From: Gp13-AA77 sp035946575
Lineage (GTDB): Bacteria; Acidobacteriota; Terriglobia; UBA7540
Assembly: GCA_035946575.1 (NCBI GenBank)
Contig: DASYZG010000008.1
Span: 1 to 13,603 of the forward strand
Direction of reading: 5' to 3'
Length of the DNA: 13,603 nt
The notes beneath the pieces are model-generated. The model ran no database searches and was not told where the DNA came from. It worked only from the letters and a program-made list of their open reading frames with translations. Of this stretch, positions 7,477 to 13,603 are shown one piece after another. Numbering within the stretch: the stretch's first letter is position 1; each line of letters begins with the position of its first letter. A program made the translations under genes and the position numbers.

Positions 7477-10400
7477 ATGACCCGAACGTTCGCGCTCTCG
7501 ATTACTTACGCTCTCATTCTTACTCTTGCAGCAGTCCGACCGGCCTACTCCCAGAACTTCGTCTTTGGCAAGGCCACGCTGACGACGGGCACGACGCCCG
7601 TCGCCGTGGTTCAGGGCGATTTCAATGGCGACGGTGTGCCCGACTTCGCCGTTTCAAATTCCGGAAGCAATACGGTCTCCGTCTTCCTGTCGCAGCCGAA
7701 CGGCAGCTATGCGGCCAAGACGGACTATTCGGTGTCGAGTCCGGGGCAGATCGTCGCCGGCGACTTCAATCTCGACGGCAAACTTGACCTGGCGGTGGCG
7801 ACGGGCTCGGGTGTGGACGTGTTGCTGGGATCGGGCGGAGGCGCCTTCCAGAACCCGATCTCGCAAAGTATCGCGGCGACCGGCTTGGCCGTAGTGGACT
7901 TCAATCAGGACGGGAAGCTCGACCTCCTGGTTGCTGGAAGTGCCAGCGGCGTGTATCTCGGGAACGGCGATGGGACGTTTTCAGTGTCCGGCGCCACTCT
8001 GGGATCGTATACATACCTTAACGTGGGAGATTTCAATGGCGACGGGAAGCTCGACCTCTTGCTGAGCACTTCGACGGTCGGCCAGGTGTATCTCAACAAC
8101 GGTTCCGGCGGATTCACCACCGGCGGCACCATCGGGGGCCCGGGCCAGATGCCTGCCGTTGCCGATTTCAACGGCGACGGCAAGCTCGATGCTGCCATCG
8201 GGGTGACCTATTGCGGGCGAACCGGCTGCCACTACTACCTCTACACCTATCTTGGCGTTGGTGACGGCACCTTCACCCTGTCGCAAAGCGCCACGATCAC
8301 GGTAGCCCAGACTCAATTGATCCCCGTTGACTTCAACCAGGACGGCAAGCAGGACCTGCTGACCGTGCCCTCGGGGCTGATGCTGGGCAACGGCGACGGC
8401 AGCTTTCAGGCTGCGATTGCTGAGCCCCTCGGGGTTTCTCCGGCCGGCGCCGCGGTCGGGGATTTCAACAATGACGGGCAGCTTGACATTGCCGCAATCG
8501 ACAGGAACGGCTGGCTGGCGATCTCCGTGGGCAACCACGCGACTTTTGCGGGCACGGTGGCAACCGTTTCGACGGTCCTCGGGCCGAACACCGTCTTCGC
8601 CGACTTGAACGGCGACGGCAAGCTGGATGAGATCTCCTACGCGAGCACCTACCCGTACGACAACCTGGTGGTGCAGCTGGGCAATGGAGACGGAACGTTT
8701 CAGGCTCCGCAAATCACCTCCGGCCCTGCCATGGGCGGCAGCATCGCCGTCGGCGACTTCAACAACGACGGCAAACTCGACCTTGCCATCAACGGTCCCG
8801 GCAGTACCACGCTCACTTTCGCTGTCTATCTCGGTAATGGCGACGGCACCTTCCAGGCTCCGATCGACACGACCTCGAACATCTATGCGCTCGCCATGGC
8901 CGCCGCCGACGTCAACGGCGACGGCAAGCTCGACGTGATCTTCTCGGCGCAGAACGGCGCCAATCTGGTTGTCTATCTGGGCAACGGTGACGGCACGTTT
9001 GCCCTCGGCAGCACCTACAACGGGTGCTACAGCACCAGTCTTGTGGTCGCAGACTTCAACGGCGACGGCAAAGCCGATGCGGCGCTGCCGTGCGGGGCGT
9101 TGGATATCTTCATCGGCAATGGTGACGGCACCTTTCAATCTGCAGTGGGCTACGGCAGCGGCGCCACCTATCCCATGGTGCAGGGAGATTTCAACGGCGA
9201 CGGCAAGATCGACGTAGCGGCAGGCGCTTCGGTCTTCTTCGGCAACGGCGATGGCACTTTCCAGGCTCCCGGCGGCTCGATCGTTTCCGGCTCCCCCGTC
9301 ACTTTGGCGTCAGGGGATTTCAACCAGGACGGCAGAAGCGATCTCGCCCTGCTGGTTTATCCTTCGTCGTTCAACCTGCCGCGGCTGTTCTTCGGCAACA
9401 GCGACGGAACGTTCAGCGCATCATTCCTGTCCGGCACCCCGTCGACTGGTATCGCGGCCGGCGACCTCAACGGTGACGGCGCGCCTGACCTTTTCGCCGT
9501 CACGCCCGGCCTTTCGTCCTCAACCACGTACACCTCACTGAACGTGCCGGTGGCCGTGTCGGCGCCCGGTCAGTTGAGTTTCCCCAACGAAAGCGTGGGC
9601 TCAACGGGGGCGCCGCTCACCTTGAGCGTCACCGATGCCAGCGTGGCTCCGCTGGCTTTGGGAAGCACGACGATCAGCGGTGACTTCGCCGTGGCCTCGA
9701 ACACGTGCACGGGGACTCTGACGTCCGGCGCGTCATGCGGTGTGCAAGCGACCTTCACTCCTACCGTTCTCGGCCTCCGTACCGGCTTGCTGACGGTGGG
9801 CTCCAACAGCTTCGGCGGGAACGCGAACGTGGTGGTTTCAGGAAACGGCACGGCGGCGGGACCGGTGGTTCAGCTTTCGGCTTCGTCGCTCACCTTTGGG
9901 AATCAGGCCGTAGGCACCAGCAGTCCGACTCAGATCATTACCGTCACCAGCGCTGGTGCGGGCGCCGTGACTTTCAGCAGCTTTGTTACGCAGGGTGATT
10001 TCACCCAGACCAACAACTGCCCCACGGTCCTGAACCCGTCGGCCACCTGCTGGGTCGCAGTCGCGTTCGCGCCCACGGCAGCCGGAACGCGAACCGGCAG
10101 CCTGGTGATCTCCGACAACGCTCCCGGAGGCAGCCAGAGCGTCACTCTTACCGGAACCGGTACCGCACCCTCGGTAACCCTGAAGCCGTCCAGCCTTAGC
10201 TTTGCGACTCAGGTTATCAATACCAGCAGCGCCTCCAAGGCCGTCACACTGACCAATACCGGAACCGCGGCGCTTACAATCACCAGCGTGACCTTCAGTG
10301 GTACCAACCCCACCAGCTTCACCCAGACCAACACCTGCGGAACGAGTGTGGCGGCGGGCGCGAGCTGCACCATCAACGTCAAATTCAAACCCACCACCAT

Positions 10401-10797
10401 CAACGCGCTCTCGGCTACGCTGAACGTCAACGACAATGCCGCCGGCAGCCCCCAGACCGCTTCGCTTAGTGGCACGGGGACCCAGGTTCAGCTCTCGCCT
10501 GCATCTCTCAACTTTGGTTCGGTGACCGTGGGAACCAAGAGCGCGACGAAGAAGGTTACCTTGTCCAACGTCGGCCAGACGAAGGTGAGCATCACCAGCA
10601 TTTCGATCACCGGAACCAATGCCACCGATTTCACCAAGACCACCACTTGCGGATCAAGCGTCCAGGCGGAGTCGGGCTGCACGATTTCGATCACTTTTAC
10701 CCCGTCGGCGAAGGGATCGCGAAGCGCCAGTCTCTCGGTTGCCGACAATGGCGGAGGCAGCCCCCAGACCGTCAAGCTGAGCGGCACCGGGAAGTAG
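7477..10797 (+). CDS. Secreted FG-GAP/VCBS-repeat beta-propeller with four choice-of-anchor D domains
   Basis: The 1106-residue protein starts with a signal peptide (MTRTF, hydrophobic 5-20, likely cleavage after YS or YSQ near 25). Residues 48-675 carry 14 DFNxDGxxD calcium-binding motifs, at about residues 48, 96, 141, 185, 230, 285, 329, 376, 427, 478, 526, 571, 614 and 663. Most are accompanied by GNGDGTF. This is the FG-GAP/VCBS propeller pattern; 14 fits two seven-bladed propellers. Residues about 695-1106 form four Ig-like choice-of-anchor D domains (ASPM/SPD-2/Hydin-like), each near 103 residues with a CX9C pair and an end like LSGTG. No sorting motif or membrane anchor follows, so it is probably released or held at the surface by protein contacts. 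A likely role is adhesion or carbohydrate/protein binding (inference). AAAGGAGG at 7466-7473 supports the start, although only 3 bp away. Confidence 0.92.
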   Translation: MTRTFALSITYALILTLAAVRPAYSQNFVFGKATLTTGTTPVAVVQGDFNGDGVPDFAVSNSGSNTVSVFLSQPNGSYAAKTDYSVSSPGQIVAGDFNLDGKLDLAVATGSGVDVLLGSGGGAFQNPISQSIAATGLAVVDFNQDGKLDLLVAGSASGVYLGNGDGTFSVSGATLGSYTYLNVGDFNGDGKLDLLLSTSTVGQVYLNNGSGGFTTGGTIGGPGQMPAVADFNGDGKLDAAIGVTYCGRTGCHYYLYTYLGVGDGTFTLSQSATITVAQTQLIPVDFNQDGKQDLLTVPSGLMLGNGDGSFQAAIAEPLGVSPAGAAVGDFNNDGQLDIAAIDRNGWLAISVGNHATFAGTVATVSTVLGPNTVFADLNGDGKLDEISYASTYPYDNLVVQLGNGDGTFQAPQITSGPAMGGSIAVGDFNNDGKLDLAINGPGSTTLTFAVYLGNGDGTFQAPIDTTSNIYALAMAAADVNGDGKLDVIFSAQNGANLVVYLGNGDGTFALGSTYNGCYSTSLVVADFNGDGKADAALPCGALDIFIGNGDGTFQSAVGYGSGATYPMVQGDFNGDGKIDVAAGASVFFGNGDGTFQAPGGSIVSGSPVTLASGDFNQDGRSDLALLVYPSSFNLPRLFFGNSDGTFSASFLSGTPSTGIAAGDLNGDGAPDLFAVTPGLSSSTTYTSLNVPVAVSAPGQLSFPNESVGSTGAPLTLSVTDASVAPLALGSTTISGDFAVASNTCTGTLTSGASCGVQATFTPTVLGLRTGLLTVGSNSFGGNANVVVSGNGTAAGPVVQLSASSLTFGNQAVGTSSPTQIITVTSAGAGAVTFSSFVTQGDFTQTNNCPTVLNPSATCWVAVAFAPTAAGTRTGSLVISDNAPGGSQSVTLTGTGTAPSVTLKPSSLSFATQVINTSSASKAVTLTNTGTAALTITSVTFSGTNPTSFTQTNTCGTSVAAGASCTINVKFKPTTINALSATLNVNDNAAGSPQTASLSGTGTQVQLSPASLNFGSVTVGTKSATKKVTLSNVGQTKVSITSISITGTNATDFTKTTTCGSSVQAESGCTISITFTPSAKGSRSASLSVADNGGGSPQTVKLSGTGK

Positions 10798-10856
10798 CCG
10801 GCACAGCCGGTACGTCCGCGCTTGAATTGTGCTTCGCGACGCGGGAGAATCGCTGC

Positions 10857-11414
10857 ATGAGTAATCCAACCATGGCAGTGAGCAGGACTCCCATCGCGCG
10901 GCCGGACCCTTCCGAGCACGCACCCTACTACGGCAAATACATCGCCCTGGTTCCGGGCGACGACATCATGCGCGCCCTCGAGACCCAGGGCCGCGAGACG
11001 GCACAGCTTCTCGCCGGCCTTAACGAATCACAAGCGGCGCACCGCTATGCTCCGGACAAGTGGAGCGTGAAAGAAGTGATCGGGCACGTCACGGACTCGG
11101 AGCGAATATTCTGCTACCGCGCGCTGCGCATCGCGCGCGGCGATCAGACGCCGATCGAAGGCTTCGAGCAGGACGACTACGTCCGTGCGGCGCAGTTCGA
11201 CCGTCTCTCGATCGCCGATCTTGCCGCTGAGTTCACCGTCGTCCGCCGGGCTACGCTTCGACTCTTTGCGAGCTTGTCGCCGGACGCATGGACGCGCCGC
11301 GGCATCGCGAACAACAACGAAGTCTCGGTGCGCGCGCTCGCCTACATGATCGCCGGCCACGAACTGCATCATCGGCGTGGGCTGAGGGAGAAGTACGGGG
11401 TAGGGCAGGACTGA
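10857..11414 (+). CDS. DinB-like metal-binding four-helix-bundle protein
   Basis: The 185-residue product fits the DinB/YfiT-like superfamily (DinB_2 type). Features are a helix with PDKWSVKEVIGHVTDSE carrying His77, a variable middle, and a final AGHELHHRRGL with His168 and His172 in HxxxH spacing. These three histidines are the expected divalent-metal ligands. In the family the bundle serves as a putative metal-dependent transferase or hydrolase, and some members act in thiol chemistry; the substrate here is unknown. The ATG at 10857 is chosen because GGGAGA at 10843-10848 lies 8 bp before it. The frame stays open upstream, but only by running into the preceding gene in another frame. It begins 59 bp after the propeller gene and may be co-transcribed with it. 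No signal peptide. Confidence 0.88.
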   Translation: MSNPTMAVSRTPIARPDPSEHAPYYGKYIALVPGDDIMRALETQGRETAQLLAGLNESQAAHRYAPDKWSVKEVIGHVTDSERIFCYRALRIARGDQTPIEGFEQDDYVRAAQFDRLSIADLAAEFTVVRRATLRLFASLSPDAWTRRGIANNNEVSVRALAYMIAGHELHHRRGLREKYGVGQD

Positions 11415-11438
11415 GAAGTCAGAAGTCAGGAGTCAGAA
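11415..11438. repeat. 7-bp tandem repeat GAAGTCA
   Basis: Units GAAGTCA (11415-11421), GAAGTCA (11422-11428) and GGAGTCA (11429-11435) are followed by a partial GAA. The array begins on the very next base after the DinB stop codon. Read on the minus strand it contains repeated TGACTTC and so supplies stop codons. I recall such GTCAGAA runs from other intergenic DNA, but this is unchecked. Confidence 0.7.
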
Positions 11439-11545
11439 TCCCTGCGGAAGGTGAGCGGCTGGCCGTCCTTTTTGCGGTAATAGAACAGATACCTCTGGTA
11501 GCGCTCCAGCACGGGCCGGGTGATCTCGTAGGGTTCATTCAGACT
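11426..11545 (-). pseudogene. 3' remnant of an unidentified gene
   Basis: On the minus strand this part reads NEPYEITRPVLERYQRYLFY and continues through KKDGQPLTF to a TGA provided by the GAAGTCA repeat. About three quarters of its codons end in G or C, like the real genes here, whereas the same stretch read on the plus strand does not show this. The coding signal fades at about 11545, where no normal start codon or ribosome site is present. I do not recognise the family. It looks like the end of a gene whose 5' part is gone. A very short gene with a non-standard CTG start is a weaker alternative. Confidence 0.3.
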
Positions 11546-11803
11546 CCGCTCCCGGCACCCGACCTCTACCAGTGGATGCCCTTTACCATCACCGCCGTGA
11601 TGATGCAGCACGCCAACGGCGTCTACTCCGATCCCTCCTGGTACTTGGCCAAGGACGACGAAGACTGGCGGACTCTCATCCTGGACACCATCGCCCGTGG
11701 GCAGCCCGCCCGCCGCCTCGCCGAATCCGCTCCCCACCCCGACTCCACACCGGACACTGGTGCCCGCCCGCCGCAGCCCGTAAGCCGCACGAAACGGCGC
11801 TGA
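11546..11803 (+). pseudogene. 3' remnant or small ORF of unknown function (YSDPSWYLAKDDEDW)
   Basis: From about 11546 the plus strand takes on strongly G/C-ending codons and reads as a plausible protein: a helix-like part around YQWMPFTITAVMMQHANG, then YSDPSWYLAKDDEDWRTLI and a Pro/Arg-rich tail ending at TGA 11801-11803. The first in-frame ATG is at 11576, lies inside the conserved-looking part and has no ribosome site, so a 75-residue product is possible but a truncated gene is more likely. No domain is recognised. Confidence 0.35.
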
Positions 11804-11925
11804 GTGTGCCGCTCTTTATTCGTCGCTAAATGTGCAAGGGTTGAGGCGCGGGAAGGACTGGCAAGGTTGACGCAGGGTCGAGAAGGGTTTTTCTCTTTAG
11901 CCGCTGCTCGCTTGTGTTTTCAACA

Positions 11926-12076
11926 GGTTGCCGTACAGCAACTTTCGGTTTCCGGACAGCAACCGAATCGGGACAAGCGCTTTGGTTTCTTAGGTATCTC
12001 TACAGCAACCTCGGGTTGCCCTACAGCACCCTTTCGGGGGTGACGTGTCACCCCCTACTCCCGGTGCGAAGCACCG
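11926..12076. repeat. Array of short hairpins built on ACAGCAAC
   Basis: Four copies of (C/G)(T/G)ACAGCAMC occur at 11933-11942, 11954-11963, 12000-12009 and 12021-12030, in repeated context with TTCGG and GGTTGCC. Several perfect stems are present: GTTGC/GCAAC around 11928-11942, GCAACC/GGTTGC at 12005-12019 with a 3-nt loop, GGGGGTGAC/GTCACCCCC at 12036-12055 with a 2-nt loop, and CGGTGC/GCACCG at 12062-12076 with a GAA loop. This is a compact cluster of imperfect repeats, each able to fold in single-stranded DNA or RNA. No gene is visible in it. It lies downstream of genes on both strands. Confidence 0.65.
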
Positions 12077-12122
12077 CCCGCTTTTGACCCCGGCACAACC
12101 CCCATTCACATCAGGCAGGCCG

Positions 12123-12138
12123 ACCGGCTAGCGCCGGT
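12123..12138 (-). terminator. Possible hairpin terminator of the RHS-linked gene
   Basis: ACCGGC (12123-12128) and GCCGGT (12133-12138) form a perfect 6-bp GC-rich stem with a 4-nt loop. It lies 9 bp beyond the stop codon of the minus-strand gene ending at 12148. No U-tract follows, so efficient intrinsic termination is uncertain; the hairpin array beyond it may help. Confidence 0.3.
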
Positions 12139-12147
12139 TCACCCGCT

Positions 12148-12678
12148 CTAGGCGTAAGGCTCGTAGGTGATGCTCTCCACTCTTTGCCGTTGCAGCAACC
12201 TTTCGGCTCGACGCCCATTGCGAATTACCAGCTCCTTGCCATTTACTAAGAGCTTGGTCGCCGAACCGATGGCCTTGCCTCGAGAATTCCGGTAGACACG
12301 CTCGGTGAACCCCCCCGCAACGACCGCGAACCAGATCAAACGAAGTTCCTCTCGCCAGGTAGCTCCGCGGACTATTGTCCCACCCCGAGCGAATCCGTAG
12401 AATTCACGCCATGCGGCCTCGCCGATTGTCAGGTTAAGATCGCTGGCGACAGCAGCGCCCCTGAAGGGAGCAGCTTTTGTGTTCTTAGGAATCACCCCGA
12501 AGTGTGGCTCTGGCCACTCTGGATGGCCCGGAGCACGGCTTACCTCCAGCTGCGCTGTCCCTGCCGGCAGGGCTCCAACGAGCAGTTCCACTTCCCTGAT
12601 TACGTCTCTCTCGAAACCGGAGCGTGGTACTGGGGGCGGTTCGCTGGAAAATATGACTGTACGCAGCTGATTGTCCAC
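12148..12678 (-). CDS. Uncharacterised protein, candidate immunity partner of the RHS C-terminal domain
   Basis: The 176-residue product starts at GTG 12676-12678. A strong AGGGAGG ribosome site (complement of 12683-12689) lies 4 nt before it, which decides the start. There is no signal peptide or clear membrane helix (LIWFAVVAGGF near the middle is only mildly hydrophobic), so it is cytoplasmic. The C-terminal third is rich in Arg. I recognise no family. The context gives the clue: it begins 12 bp after the stop of an RHS gene on the same strand, exactly where polymorphic-toxin systems place the immunity gene. Immunity proteins are often acidic, while this one is slightly basic by composition, so the role is inferred from position only. 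Confidence 0.7.
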   Translation of the reverse strand: MDNQLRTVIFSSEPPPVPRSGFERDVIREVELLVGALPAGTAQLEVSRAPGHPEWPEPHFGVIPKNTKAAPFRGAAVASDLNLTIGEAAWREFYGFARGGTIVRGATWREELRLIWFAVVAGGFTERVYRNSRGKAIGSATKLLVNGKELVIRNGRRAERLLQRQRVESITYEPYA

Positions 12679-12690
12679 GCAGCCTCCCTG

Positions 12691-13603
12691 TTACGGTCCT
12701 GGCGGCCCGAACCACCACGACGGCGGCCACAGGTTGATGTGGGGATTTTCCAGGAACGGCTCAAGCGCCTGTCCGCCGATTCTGAAGACGTATTCACCAG
12801 TCTGGCCAATGTAGCTCCATCCGACGCGCAAGAAATCGTTCGAGTTAAACAGGGGCACGTTTCCGCCAAGTCTGGTCCCAAACAATCGCCCTGCTGGCCC
12901 GAGACCAATGTCCACGGCGGTGTAGCCGGCAAGCGCTGAGGCAGCCGTCAGCCCTAGCCAGAATTCCGGAGTCGTCAGCGTCGAGGTGTTATTGGCCACC
13001 TGGGAGAAGACCGCGTTCATGTAGGCTTGGTCAGGATTGGCTGGTGGCAACGTGGCTCGCGGCGGACCCGAGGAGTCCCCTGTGCCTCCTCCGGGCTGGC
13101 CGCCTCCCATGGCCGAAGCACCGCCGCCCCAGTAACCGCCGGCTGTCGTGCCCACGTCGCCGTAAATGTAGCCTGTGATGCCCCAGTACGCGCTCGGCGA
13201 ACTCCAGATCGTATAACCCGGGCCCTGGTACCACTGGCTTGGCAGGTTCGGATCCGGAATCCAGCCGTAGACAGGCTCGGGCTCGTCACCTCCCGCCCAG
13301 ATGATCGGATCGGGCGCGTTCCCATAATTTGGCACGGCACAGGAGTAGACCGGGCCTACGCAGTGATTCAGGCCGGTTGGGTCGATGAACGTGGTCGGGT
13401 TGTTAATCACATACGCGTACCGGTTGAGGGACTGTGGATTTGTCAAATCCACCGCCGCCAGTCCTGCCGGGTCGGGGCTCAGCCACCGCCCTTCCGTCGG
13501 GTTGTACTCGCGGAACAGCGCGTCGTCCAACTCGCTTGAGGTGTCGCCCACCAGGCTGGCAAAATCGGTGACGAATGGATTCGAGCCCAGGGCGTACGTC
13601 TCG
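12691..13603 (-). CDS. RHS repeat-associated core protein, C-terminal part (5' end outside window)
   Basis: The frame is open to the window edge and gives 303 residues. Residues 30-78 are the classic RHS core: FREYNPTEGRWLSPDP, then SLNRYAYVINNPTTFIDPTGL. This motif marks the end of the RHS shell that encloses a C-terminal toxin. After it come a Trp/Tyr/Pro-rich stretch (79-155), a Gly/Ser/Pro linker (about 155-190), a small hydrophobic helix (FWLGLTAASALAGYTAV, from 214) and a final part of about 50 residues with LFNSNDFLRVGW (251-262), EYVFRIGGQ and HINLW (288-292). I cannot place this end in a named toxin class. In the family, RHS proteins deliver toxins to competitors or act in contact inhibition. 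A GTG at 13549-13551 is not the true start. Confidence 0.88.
   Translation of the reverse strand, partial: ETYALGSNPFVTDFASLVGDTSSELDDALFREYNPTEGRWLSPDPAGLAAVDLTNPQSLNRYAYVINNPTTFIDPTGLNHCVGPVYSCAVPNYGNAPDPIIWAGGDEPEPVYGWIPDPNLPSQWYQGPGYTIWSSPSAYWGITGYIYGDVGTTAGGYWGGGASAMGGGQPGGGTGDSSGPPRATLPPANPDQAYMNAVFSQVANNTSTLTTPEFWLGLTAASALAGYTAVDIGLGPAGRLFGTRLGGNVPLFNSNDFLRVGWSYIGQTGEYVFRIGGQALEPFLENPHINLWPPSWWFGPPGP

Noticed and set aside
7119..7478. Minus-strand frame in the gap before the propeller gene
   Set aside because: It overlaps the end of the SHOCT gene and has no start signal or recognisable content.
7981..9138. Minus-strand frame of 385 residues opposite the propeller gene
   Set aside because: Its repetitive VEFAVAVEV-type text is the reverse reading of the FG-GAP repeat DNA.
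7618..9480. Regularly spaced similar DNA words, considered as a CRISPR or tandem DNA repeat
   Set aside because: The words encode the DFNGDGKLD motif in frame, vary at synonymous positions and have coding spacers; they are protein repeats.
10647..10856. Upstream extension of the DinB-like gene
   Set aside because: It would overlap the last anchor domain of the propeller gene in another frame, and the good ribosome site belongs to the ATG at 10857.
12502..12939. Plus-strand frame across the RHS end and the downstream gene
   Set aside because: It is antisense to two minus-strand genes supported by the RHS motif, a ribosome site and spacing.

Overview
The window is GC-rich and has the look of a soil-type Acidobacteriota chromosome (class Terriglobia or a relative). 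This placement is inferred from gene style: a secreted FG-GAP/VCBS propeller with choice-of-anchor D repeats, a DUF3857/transglutaminase/TPR protein, a DinB-like protein, an RHS gene, and many short intergenic repeats. No rRNA, tRNA, CRISPR array, integrase or intact insertion sequence was seen.

Layout. Positions 1-830 hold no convincing gene but carry repeats: an 11-bp tandem array, a G-tract hairpin and a large inverted repeat. A secreted esterase-family hydrolase follows (894-1997). Next is a tightly packed plus-strand operon with a near-consensus sigma-70 promoter at 2127-2155. It encodes a 1271-residue exported protein with DUF3857, transglutaminase-like, TPR and TonB-C-like parts (2186-6001), a divergent cysteine-synthase-fold PLP enzyme overlapping it by ATGA (5998-6933), and a small membrane SHOCT protein (6941-7180). 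A 296-bp gap precedes a 1106-residue secreted protein (7477-10797) with 14 FG-GAP/VCBS motifs, possibly two seven-bladed propellers, and four choice-of-anchor D domains. A DinB-like gene (10857-11414) comes next.

From 11415 to 12147 the DNA looks rearranged. There is a 7-bp tandem repeat, two apparent gene remnants on opposite strands that share a breakpoint near 11545, and a cluster of short hairpins at 11926-12076. The right end is on the minus strand: the 3' part of an RHS gene (12691 to beyond the window edge) and, 12 bp downstream of it, a small uncharacterised gene (12148-12678) in the position of an immunity gene.

The most interesting candidate system is this RHS C-terminal module plus downstream gene, a likely polymorphic toxin/immunity pair that I cannot assign to a known class. 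Second is the promoter-driven operon that couples an envelope transglutaminase/TPR protein to an atypical PLP enzyme.
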